Positions 37,301-49,300 of a DNA stretch of 64,000 bases are shown here, one piece after another; within the stretch, counting starts at the first letter, position 1; every line of letters starts with the position of its first letter. Made by a program: the position numbers and the translations under genes. The stretch covers positions 124,001 to 188,000 of the forward strand of contig SMMW01000172.1 of the NCBI GenBank assembly GCA_004794655.1, given 5' to 3'. Under the pieces are notes generated by a model. The model did not search any database. It was not told the origin of the DNA and saw only the letters and a program-made list of their open reading frames with translations. This stretch comes from Marisa cornuarietis. Lineage: Eukaryota > Mollusca > Gastropoda > Architaenioglossa > Ampullariidae.

Positions 37301-40300
37301 TGGAATAAGTTCCCGCACAAGTGATATTATCAATTTTGGACTTCTGTGACAGCATTGAGATTAATGGTGTTTGTGGGGCTGATTTAATTACCGTCGAACT
37401 TTCAGAGAAATTTCTCCACCCCCTACGGTGCGATCGCGATCTATTTGCGAATTAAACTGTTTTTGTTTAAAAGCAAAGCCAAGAATTAACGCGAAACAGC
37501 GCTGTATACTCTAAGTAACCGGCCCCGTGTGGTCAGATACAGCGACAACAGACCAAGCAGACCAATTTGTCTCGGCACCAAATAGACAGCAGCTATTTGG
37601 TCACCTTTCCCCAGAGATTGGCCATAGGACGCGATTTGTTCTGTGTTAAAAGATCTTGCACACAGACCGCTTTAGTGGATGTGGTTCATTGTACCAACAA
37701 ACGGAGCTAGATTGGGACGTTTGCTTAGGGAAATCCCATAAGAGACAGCAATTTTTCATTTGAGATTCTATCTTGATAGACTTTGCGCGGCAGGAAATCC
37801 AGTCACCCTGCCCCAGCTCTTACTTAAGCACGTGCATGCCATTACATCGATGTCCTTAAACTAGATTTTCGCACAAAATTCTTATCAAGTTGAGTATTAT
37901 CGTTGAACAGAAGAACAAAAACGGAATGGACGGTATTAACTTTGAAGTAAGCTTCATGTGTTCGCTGAGTTCAGGGTTTGATAGATGATTTTTGTATGGA
38001 TGATATATTTACAAAGTTACCCTGAGGGGAAAAGACGCTGGATAGACCTTAATACCACTAACTCCTTGACTCATTAGGCTCTTACATTCATCTATAAACT
38101 AATAATTCCTGTCACCCACACACGCACTAATACATATCCCTTCGTAGCCACATCACACAAATAGTCATCAGTTCCACAGAATAGGGATGTTATCATATCC
38201 TGTTTAAAGTCCCACAGTCGGAGAATCTCAGCTAGGTTGATATAAGTGTATTTCACTCTGCCTGTACTGCAGAACGGAAACTCTTGTGGACAAACGTTTC
38301 TGTTTCATTTCATTGGTTTTGTAGTTTTTTTTCTTCCTTCCATGTTTCCCTTCCTCCTTGCTTCCCATTCCTTCCTTCTCTCTCGTCCCTCCCTCTCTCC
38401 TTACTTTCTAATCTACATTCCATCTCCTTCCTCTCTTTCTGGTCTCCTTCCTACCTCTGTCTTCTCCTACCTCTCCCTCTCTCCTTACTTTCTAATCCAC
38501 CTTCCATCTTCTTCCTCCCATTCTGGTCCCCTTCCTACCTCTGTCTTCTCTCTCTTCTTCTTCCCCCTCGCGTGTCACCAATACAGTGAGGATTGGCTGA
38601 CCTTGGTTCAGATCTCGTCTCGAACTCGTTGTTCTTTCTCTGCATGTGGCATCTGTTTACAATGCTGAATGGCTTGCGGTGATATAGCCTTAGTTGTTGG
38701 TTCGGCGTAAAACACCAATCCCCCTTCCTTTTCCCCCCTCTCCTTTACTATCTACTACTTCCTCCCATATTCCTCTACATCCCTGTCTCCTTTCTCGCGC
38801 TATCTTGGTTTTCCCTCTGTCTTCTCCCTAATCACTAATAGAGTACACTGAAATGAAAAATCACACTATTTACTGATCATTAGCTTGTGACGGTTATTGC
38901 ATTGTCAGTGCCAGTTGATGACTTTACTATGAGCTTTGTAATAAAAAGTAGATCAGGTCGTATATCTTTTGCTTGATGACATGTAGACAGCATTGTACGC
39001 AGTGAGAAGCAGAGACAGGACATTTCTGCCAGTCTGCTGATAAGAGGAAAACAAGAATTTGGGGGATAGCTCCAGTCAGCTAAGTCACGAATGCGCCCTC
39101 GTTGGTCGCCGTGATATAGCCTTGGCTGCTGGCACGGCGTTAAACACAACCAAGCAACCAACAAACCAACCGCACCCTCGTTGGGCAATGAGTTGTTTTA
39201 TCGGCTACAGAGTGACTTGGCTGTTTGCAGCCATAATTTGTCTCATTAAAATTTACCTGTCAGAATCAGCTTTTTGATTTTGCTTCAGAAGCTGCGAATA
39301 ACTAAATGGCCCCTATATCTGAAGTGCCATAAAGGACTTAATAGTGTATTTAATTAATAGCGTAACATTTTCTTCGAGTGACTGGACAAACAACTTAACA
39401 GTTTCATTATCGTTAATTAAACTACAAATGCATTTGGCCTACAAAGTAGCTAGTGTTTATATATGTGCATACAGTTTTATTAGTTCTGTTATATTATTCA
39501 GCGCCTTGTGTTTGACCAATATTATCTTTTAATAATTAAACATTTCAAAAGTCACAATAGCATTGTTGTTTCTCAGACAAGCATTGCAGTCTTTAAAGAA
39601 GAGGAATGATGAATGTTAGTTAAATGCTGATACCATTAAGTATTTTTGTGAGTTAACTAAAAGTTGAGTTTTGATCCTTGCTGTTGCAGGAACGTCTGAT
39701 GTATTTTCCTACCTGGATAGACCTGAAAGGTCAGGACTCAGTACCGGAGACAGTGCATCATTGCGTATGTATTTTCTGTCTTCTCTGTGCACGTAGATCT
39801 TTTATTATTTACTTTGTATTAATCTGACCTTCTAATAACATCAAATGTGGATAAAAGAGAGATTAAGCAACTGCTTGAAGTTACTGGAGAAGATTACATC
39901 CCCACTGCCTCTGGTCTCTCGTGAAGCGCACCGAGCTCGCCTCCGTGTGGGAAAATGCGCTATACAAATCTTCTTCTTATTATCATTAGAATCTGTTTGG
40001 TAACGTAATCTTTTGGAGGGGTCATAAAGTCTCTTACTCGCCGGCCAGCCATTCCACGTTAAATCAGCCAAGTCAACAAAACGGCGAGAAGCAATTTGTT
40101 TTTGACGAATAATGTAGCAAACATTTTATATAACCGTTATGCAAAAACATTGCAAACGTGGGTAAATATTGCTCAGGTTAAAGGACAAGCCGAGTGCAAC
40201 ATTTTTTTTCTTCATGACCGGGTTAAGTTCATTTTAAAATAATCCCAAAATATGAATGGATAATTATGCTTAATTTTACAGATATAAGCTTTCAAACATA

Positions 40301-43300
40301 AGCGTTCTCTCCTTTCACTAGCAAAGCAGGAGAAAATTGTGTCCTGGTCAGTTTTCTTTTACTGAGGATTGTTTTTTTTTCTCTTCGAATTCAGCTCATG
40401 TAGATGATGCTATTTTTGGAACTACTTCCCTTTCCTCAATTCCTGTTTTCTAGACAAATCCAGGTGTCCTTAAGAGAAAAATATTAATATAAAATCTCTC
40501 GCGCCTCTTTGTCATAAAATACCACAGTAATATGTTTTTGTGATACGTTATGCTCCGTTTCCAGCGATTTTTGCGGAGGATTTGGGTTAGCCTTTAAGAA
40601 CAGATTCTACAGGCATAATGTTACACCTCTGGATAGCAATAGGTGCTGCATATGCATTTAGTCGGCGTTATAAGGTATGAGTTTAATAACTAATAATGAA
40701 ATACGTATGTTGTTGAGGCTTAGTTTTCTCATAGTGGACCCACTTCTTGAGTTGTTTTGGTTGATATTGCAGACTGTACTTATTTAAAAGGATTTATAGA
40801 TTATCATGTGTACTCAGGTGCTGCTCAAACTTTTATGGGGAAAGGATGTCCGCGAACATTTACATTAGCGCTCGAAAGAACCTTATGGTCAGCATCAGGG
40901 GGCATACCGTCTCGGTCTCCGCGCAGTGAAACACCACCCTTACCGTTACTCCTACGCAAACGCTTATTAAAGAGATTAAAGGTCAACACGAGCGCTCAAC
41001 AAACATCGCTGGAAATAAAGCATAAAGTATCAAAAAACATATTCCTATGGTATTTTATGATGAAGATGCACGAAGAATATTCTGTATATGTTTTTCTCTT
41101 AATCATACCTGGATTTATAGAGAAAACAAAGTGTCGAAAGGGTAGTATTACTAAAAATAGTGTCGTCTGCCTTAGCTGAATTCCAAGAGGAGCCATGCAA
41201 TCCGCCGTAAAAGAAAACTGGGACACGACGTGCTGTTGCTGAATGCTCTCCTTGGCACTCAAATGAAGTTTGTTTGTTCAGAGGAGCTCAGTTATCTCTT
41301 TTTCTCTCACACACGCATATATATATATATACACATACACTTATATATACACATTTAAAAAAAAGTATTTTTCAGTAAGACACACAGGCATCATGCCGTG
41401 GTTAGCATGATCTAACGACAACGTATATCTTACTCCTCACATCTAACCACATAAATATGCAAGTTGTTATTGAAAAAGCTGGCGCATCCTAAAGAAATAT
41501 TCAAGAATGTCTCTGCTGAGTGTTAATCCTACAAAAAAGTATGACTTCGAAATTTTACTTTGCTGCTAGCTGATTGTATCTTGGGCACGTGAATGTGGGG
41601 CAGGAAATATGAAATTCGTGTCCATTCCATTCCGTGAAGCTCAGTGTGGGGCTGACGCTTCCCTTTCCGATTTCCCTGATTTAATTGTCCTCATTTCCGC
41701 ATTCGTAATGGATAAAAATAAGAACATGAGGCGCTTTTTCCTTGTGGATTGCAAACTAAATCTGCCACATGAAGAATCATGAGGCAAATCAGATGTCAGC
41801 GGTTCTGTGCTCAGTCCACTTCACAAGCGGGTTCCATCTAGTGAACGCAACTGACGGCTTCTGAATTTTAGCAGTTATTTCATCCGCAACGATTCTTTCA
41901 TTGTCTTCTCATTTGCAAAGATTTATTTTTAAAACAAGACAAAAGTAAGTCACGTTTACTACACAGAAAAATGCGGCCCTGAGTTCAGACAGTACCTTCC
42001 ACACACAAATAGCGTTTGACAGCGGCAGCGACCAGGAGTGACCCAGCATGTGGGAGCTTGACCTGGTGACGACGAAAGCACCGGCCAAATGAAGTTAGAT
42101 GAACTGTGAGACGTGTCTCTCGCGTCTATACGCAAGCCAGCGACAGGCAGAGTGGGATCATCTCAAAAGCAGGCCCCACAGTGCACGAAAGAGAAACAAG
42201 AAATAGACGAGGACAAGACACCAAAGAAACCAATGAAACCAAATTATACAAAAAGCAAAGTGTGCACAGGGGCTCGGGAAGGATGGGCTTCAAATGGAAA
42301 TAAAAAAAGGAAAGCGGAAAACGGATGAAACGTAAGGGCAGATAATCATCGCTCGAACACTTCAGCACATTAGGAAAGATGGAAAGATATTGACATTGTG
42401 CAGAGAATCATTCCCAATCATCAGCTTCTTCTGGCAGAATCAAACTGTTGGTACAACAGCACGCGTAAAACGTTTGTTAAAAACCGTCAAAATACTTAAA
42501 AGGTCTGTCAAAGTGCAAAACCTTTTAAGTCGACTGGGATGCGATGAGAACGAGATCAAGCGCATGAAATATGTGAAATAAGACATTTCTGTACTCGACA
42601 CACAATTCTTCAAAATCACAATTACCAGACAGGCCAGAAACAGTAACGGGTTATACCAAGCGGCACCCAATGAAAGATTTAGGACCAGGGATATCCAGAG
42701 ACATTTGTGATGTCAGGGTTGACATTTTTCGGGCTTTGGCTTTCAGTTGTTTTTTTTTAAATTGCACCCTGATAGCACTTTAACGCCAGCAGGCCGTCAA
42801 CACCAGCAGGACATTTTGCCGAAAAGGCACGTCGCCGCTGCTTCACCGGATGCTAAAAATGTTGCCGTTGCTCAATCTTCCCCCAAAACCACGAAGGAAA
42901 TGAACCTGAACTACGCGAAAGCAAATAAACTAGACTTAATCAATCATTCTGTCCGAATGACAATAGCAAATTGAAGAATAACGACCAAGTTTACTGCATT
43001 GGGTTTCTAGGATTGTGTGTAAAGAAACTCTACTGCACAGCGAGGTTTTCTGATGTTTAAGATTACTCGTGTCTCAGAATGTGATATTTGTGAGTACTTA
43101 ACAGGAAGTGAAATACTGAGAAATACCGGATTGGATTAAAAAATATATTTCAAAAAATAATTATTTCATTTCTGTATGTTGAAATAAGTGGCGTCTGCTG
43201 TTTAGCCTCAAGCATGCATGTGGTGTTGTGGTGAGTGCAAGGAAATGAACTAAAATTAATAAGAGTGAGTGCAACATCGGTTCTTATTCTAGTGCCACTG

Positions 43301-46300
43301 GCGTCTCACGAGCACGCGTCACAATCCACAGGACTGTTCATGCAGAACAGTTCACCATTCCAACAAAGCAGGGGCATCCCACCCTTGGAAAGGAATTGCA
43401 CTTTTGTACGTGTTCTGCTTATTGTTTAGTTGGTGCAACCTAAGATGCATCAGAAATCTATACATCAGCCAGCACTGGCAACACGTCATCGGCAAACAAA
43501 AATAAGCGAAGACCAGACTCTAGACGCACAGTGGTTTTATGTTCAATACAGCAAAGTCTCCTTGCTGCTGACCAAACCGTAAAGCTGAGCCCATCAGCCT
43601 GTCATAACAACCACCACAGACCTCCCATGTGATGGAGTAGCTGGAGGAGTGTAGCTATGCCGACGCACCCTCCACTTCTGCTGGCATGTAATGCGAACAC
43701 ATCGCAAGAGCTGTTGGCTGTCGAACTCCTAAAGACCTCATGTATTACTACTCCGCACCTTCTTTATGGCATGCTGTTAGCTGTGACCGGGAGTTCTCAG
43801 CAAGGAGCTCTCATTAAAGGCTAACCAGAGTGCAAAATTTGTTTTTAAACGACTGGTTTTTCGTTCCTCGCGTGATGTTAATTCCCATAAATAACGCTTT
43901 TCCATCTGAGAGATACAGGTCTTAAAACACTAATAAGCATATAAAGATGCGAAAACCAGGAGGTGAATGAAGAACATTGATGTGGTTTTGTTGTCAAAGG
44001 TCATTGGAGAACTGGAAGCGTTTATTACTAAGGCGTGTTCTCTTCATAATTCTCCAGAGTTTTAAAAAGCCACCTCGCTTAACTGCAGTCATAATAATAA
44101 GGGTAGTGTATGGCCGCTCAGAGACCGATACGACAGCAAACCCGAAAATAAACATTAAGCCTTTATGCGACGTAGCGGTTATTTTGAGTCTGCTTCACTT
44201 ATAAGCAATATATCACCATCAAGTATTTATGTGCGTGTATTTTCTCGCCCCATGCGAGTCTCAACAGTCTTTGACTAGCCATGATAACATGGTCAGCAAC
44301 CTCAGTAAGCACTAGAAGACAGTACACCCCAACCAGACTAAACAAATATCTAAAAGAGTCCGCCAGAAGCTTCAACACCAGACTTATTGAATCCTCTAAA
44401 AAAACGTCACCCAGACTCTTCGGAATAACAGTTAGATGCATAGAACGGTCTCTGGCATCCTTGAGACATGTAAGAATGTCATGTTAAAAGCATAGTTTTC
44501 GTCAAAAATAGAATACCTGTACTTCTCACACTTTGTAACTTTAGTAGGCTGAACGCGGAAAATCTAGCATCGCGTAGTGAGTTCGTGACCCTTCGGCCTC
44601 TTAAAATGTGACGTCACCGCACAAAAGTAGTTCCAGATACGATACCGCTGACGTTTACGCGTGCCGGTTTAAAGGGCAACACGAGTACAGCATTGCTTCT
44701 TTTTCATCGGATTAAGTTCATTTAAAAATAATAAAAAAAAGTAATATTACCCAAAATCTGAGTTCATAATTATGCCTAATTTTCAAGATGTAAGCCTTCA
44801 AACATCGGCATTCTCACCTGCCATTAGGAAAGCAGAAGAAAATTACTCTCCTATGCTAGAGAGTTCTGTTGCGCTCAAGTAGTATTTGTAACAGTGAGTG
44901 TGGGTCAGTTTAGCAAATTCATGCACGTCTTCGAGTCAAAAGAAGAAACATCGCTCGTGTCGTGTTTAAGAAGCGATTTTTTTGCCCAGAAAATAAACGG
45001 CTGATTTTGGAATACAACCCTACAGATTTGAACATTATTTAGCACCTTCGATTGAAGTAAAAAAAATATATATAAAAGGTCTAAACCGAATTCATTCAAC
45101 AGTCTGGTAAGCAAGTCTTCTCTACATCAAAATTTAATGGGCAAGAATCACGGTCATTGCAGTCTACGCGGTGTTATCGATTCTCTGTTACTTAGTGAGC
45201 ATTTATATATGGAGCGGTCGACTCAGACGTCTCACAAAGCGAAGTAGGCCATCTATTTATTTTTGTATCTATATTGCTATTATAAATGCTCCAACCACTA
45301 TAAGAGAGGCAAGGAGACCATAAGCTTAATATTTGATGTTTGAAGGGCTAGTTTAACGATCATGTGACTAGTATAGGAACTTAGACCATGTGGTTGCCGC
45401 TACCGCCATTTTTTCACCTGCCGGCATGGAGCGGTCGACTCAGACAACACCTTTCTCTCATCCTAGCCAAGGAAAAATGGCCCCACTGCCTTGGGGGAAT
45501 CTTGGGAAAGATAAAGGCTAAGGGAGTAAACCCCTACAGAAAATCCTGATACTAACACGGCATCAGCGGGCGAAAACTCTCCACGACGAGAGTACCGGCC
45601 AGGGCCCAGCGCCTACGTGTTCATGACCAGGCCGACTCTCGGCTGTGGTTCACTTGGAGAAGAGATTAGCGCTACCAAGTGTATAAGCTCAATGAAAGGA
45701 CCATGGATATACGCCGCAAAAGAAATAACATGCCGGATCGGTCGAGGCCCGGACTAACAACAACTGCGAACCCTATCGGGAGGCTCCAGCGTGGGGCCAG
45801 CGAAAAGTGTGCTACTGGAGCCAAGACTGAAACCAAAACAGAAGTCAAGCTAAGAAAAGGAACAGCCATTGGCACGTGGAACGTACGCACATTATACCAG
45901 TGCGGAAAAGTGCACCAACTCACACACGAGCTAAAACGGTATCAGTGGGACATTGTGGGACTGGCGGAGGTCAGATGGACAAGATTTGGGGAAACAACGA
46001 CGGACGACGGCCACAGACTGTGGTACAGTGGGGAGGACACCAGGCATGAGTACGGCGTGGGCTTCCTCGTGCACAGGAAGGTGGCCGCGGCTGCGGCCGT
46101 CATCAGCTGTACACCCGTATCCAGCCGGCTGGTCTCCATTCGTGTTTCAGCTAAGCCCCATAATGTCACCATTATCCAAGTATACGCTCCAACTTCCACA
46201 CATGGAGACGACGAAGTGGAAGAATTCTACCAACAACTGGACAAGGTTGTGAAGGCAGTTCCAAAAAAGGACATCCTGGTTGTGCTTGGAGATTGGAACG

Positions 46301-49300
46301 CCAAGGTTGGCCCAGACGCCTACCAGCAATGGGCAGGAACGGTAATATTTGGCCTTGGTGAAACCAACGACAGGGGCATCAGACTCCTAGAGTTTGCGCA
46401 GAGCCAGAGACTCACCTTAGCCAACACCTTATATCCCCACAAGAAATCAAGGACGGCCACGTGGCACTCACCAGACGGATTGGTCCATAATCAGATCGAC
46501 TATATCCTACTGCCGAGACGGTTCAAATCCAGCATCAACAGGGCCAACACAAGGACCTACCCAGGCGCTGACATAGGCAGCGACCATGACCTTGTTCTAG
46601 CGAACCTAAAGCTGAGGCTGAAAGTGAAGCGACTCTCAAACACTCCCCGAATTCGCTTTGATTTGGAGAAGCTGCAAGACCCAAAGATTGCAGAAGTCTT
46701 CAAGGCCACGGTTGGCGGAAAATTTGGCGCACTGAACCTGGTGGACTGTGATGTAGACACCCTCGCTGGAAACATCAAAGAGGTGCTACTGTCGACAGCC
46801 CAGGAGGTTCTAGGGCGTCATAGGAATAAGAAACAGCCATGGGTCACGAATGACATCCTAGACCTCTGTGACCAAAGGAGGACCTTGAAGAGAGAAAAGA
46901 AAACCAAACCAGAAGCAGCCACCAAATACAAAGAAGTGAACTGTGCCATTAAGAAAGGGATGAAGGCAGCTAGGGAGAGCTGGATCGAGGATCAGTGCCA
47001 GGATATAGAGGATGGAATGGCACGAGGTGACAGCAAAAAGGCCTACCAACTTCTAAAGACCCTCACTAAGACAGACCAGCAGAAGATCTCAGCCATCGAA
47101 GACAGCAATGGTCACCTTCTCACAGAAGGCAATGCTGTCCTTAACCGATGGACAGAATACTGCAAGGACCTGTATAACTACCAGCTGAAGACCGACGCCA
47201 ACATCCTCCAAAACAACCAGACTAGAGACAGCGAACCTGCAGACCTACCAGTCCTACGGGAAGAGGTCGAAAGAGCTGTACATAGTTTGAAGGGAGGAAA
47301 GTCACCAGGCGTTGATAATGTACCAGCTGAGCTGCTCAAGCAGGGTGGGGAAGCAACTACAAAGGCCCTAACTGTCCTGTGCCAAAGAGTCTGGGAGCGC
47401 AAGGAATGGCCCAGAGAATGGATGCAGTCACTAATCATACCCCTCCCAAAGAAAGGAAACAGCAAACAGTGTCAGAACTACAGAACCATAAGCCTTATCA
47501 GTCACCCAAGCAAAGTCATGCTGAAGGTCATACAGAACCGCATCAGAACCATGGCAGAAGAGCTGCTAGCAGAAGAACAGGCTGGCTTCAGACCACGTAG
47601 AAGCACAGTTGAGCAGATCTTCAACTGTCGTCTTCTTATTGAAAAGCATCTTCAGCATCAGCGGGACCTTTACCACAACTTCATTGACTTTAAGAAGGCA
47701 TTTGACAGAGTCTGGCACGAGGGGCTATGGCATGTGATGCGGAAATTGAACATTGAAGAAGGGCTCGTCCAGGTTGTTGAAGCGCTGTATAACAGCTCAA
47801 CGAGTACAGTACTGCTCAACAACCAAATAGGCGCTTACTTTCGCACTACAGTAGGGGTACGTCAAGGATGTCCCCTATCACCCGTGCTGTTCAATATATT
47901 CTTGGAGAAGATCATGCTTGAAGCTCTTCATGACCACCATACCTCCATTTCAATCGGCGGAAGACCAATATGCAACCTACGCTTTGCAGATGACATAGAT
48001 CTGTTAGCAGGTACAAACAAAGAACTGCAAGACCTCACCAACAGACTGACAGACAGCTCAAACGCATATGGAATGGAGACCAGCACTGAAAAAAGCAAAG
48101 TTATGATCAATGGCAACGGCAAAGCAGAGATCTATATGAACGGGGTACAGCTCGAAGAGGTAAGCAGCTTCAAGTACCTGGGAGCCACCCTCTCCAAGGA
48201 CGGCAGCTCCACGCAAGATATCCGCATCAGGATCGCAACAGCAACAGCAGCAATGGCTAGGCTAGATAGGATCTGGCATAGCCACAAGATAATGTTCACT
48301 ACCAAGTACAGGCTATACAAATCCCTGGTAGTGTCGATCCTGCTCTACGGATGTGACACGTGGACTCTGCTCGCCGAAACAGAAAGGAGAATCCAGGCAT
48401 TCGAGAACAAGTGTCTGAGGAGGCTGCTCCGGATCTCATACAAAGAACATAAAACCAACGACTTTGTAAGAAACAAGATTGCCACACTCGTAGGACACCA
48501 GGAACCTCTTCTATAAACAGTCAAGCGACGTAAGCTGGTCTTCTTTGGCCATGTGACTCGGCACGACACCCTATCGAAGACTGTCCTTCAAGGCACCTTG
48601 GAGGGTGGCCGACGCCGCGGTGGTCAGAGAAAGAACTGGCTTACGAACGTCAAAGACTGGACTGGTCGTCCTGTACAGGACCTGCTGACTATCGCCCAAA
48701 ATAGGCAAGAGTGGCGGGTCCTGTCAGCTGCCGCGTCTATCCATGTGCTCCCCCCAACGCCAGGTGCCAGGCAAGGGATGACTGACTGACTGACTTAGTG
48801 AGTGCATTTGAGTTAAGTTTTCTAAGAGTATTATACCTTTATAAGTATAATAATAGGTATAATAATGAAGGTGCCATACCTCTATAGGTACATATGAGAC
48901 ATATGAATAAGAAGTGTATTTCGGTATCTTCTCAAAAAATACACTGTTTATCCGCATTTTTGGAACACGCACACACAAACACGTACGTGCGCGCGCGCTC
49001 GCACACACAAGGCGAGAAAGAGCACTTTTTCATGTCAGGAGAAGGAACTGTAAAAATTTCCCATTCTGATAAAATGCCAAGATATAGAAAGATTTCCTCT
49101 TTCTTTTCGAACCCAGTTGTGTTCTTTCAAGGGATGAATTTAGGTTGCAGGTGGATGGCTACTGGTGACGGATTATCTGTCAAGGAAGGAACAAAATCAA
49201 TAGGAGTGGATAATGTCAACACAGAAGCGGAATACAAGAAACGTGCACACTGCATTTTTGCGATCGTTCGCATTGTTTTTTTATGGCACAGTCATCTTCC

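Larger units (their letters stand above)
26360..39689. other. 13.3 kb intron between DDX1 exons O and P
   Basis: The intron holds microsatellites (26855-26876, 28325-28409), an inverted-repeat element (29715-29960), a 20-bp minisatellite (30337-30456), a LINE C-terminal remnant (34718-35220), a TTTAAAGG-family element (35260-35913), a deleted RTE copy (35978-37083), a pyrimidine-rich tandem repeat (38331-38572) and SINEs at 38575 and 39070. The stretches 26877-28324, 28410-29714, 30457-34717 and 37084-38330 contain nothing I recognise beyond simple runs such as (TTG)n near 34028-34046 and an A run near 32132-32150. Confidence 0.7.
45205..48793 (+). mobile_element. RTE/BovB-like LINE, near full length
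   Basis: The element is bounded by a target-site duplication: CTTAGTGAGCATTT at 45191-45204 and CTTAGTGAGTGCATTT at 48794-48809 (the upstream copy lacks TG). The host sequence is element M4, whose sequence resumes after the right duplication, so both edges are well fixed. It consists of a 5' UTR of about 0.47 kb, one long ORF with endonuclease and reverse transcriptase, and a very short 3' end with a (CTGA)n tail at 48778-48793. The short 3' UTR and tetranucleotide tail are typical of RTE elements. Two related copies lie at 35978 and 54250. Confidence 0.9.

Noticed and set aside
42106..42974. Lys/Arg-rich open frames as small genes
   Set aside because: Short, overlapping in several frames, with no recognisable domain; they look like chance frames in A-rich sequence.
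43430..43800. Possible LINE C-terminal segment around CACCCTCCACTTCTGCTGGC
   Set aside because: A faint resemblance to a C-terminal LGHVxR-type stretch, but too short and too broken to support.
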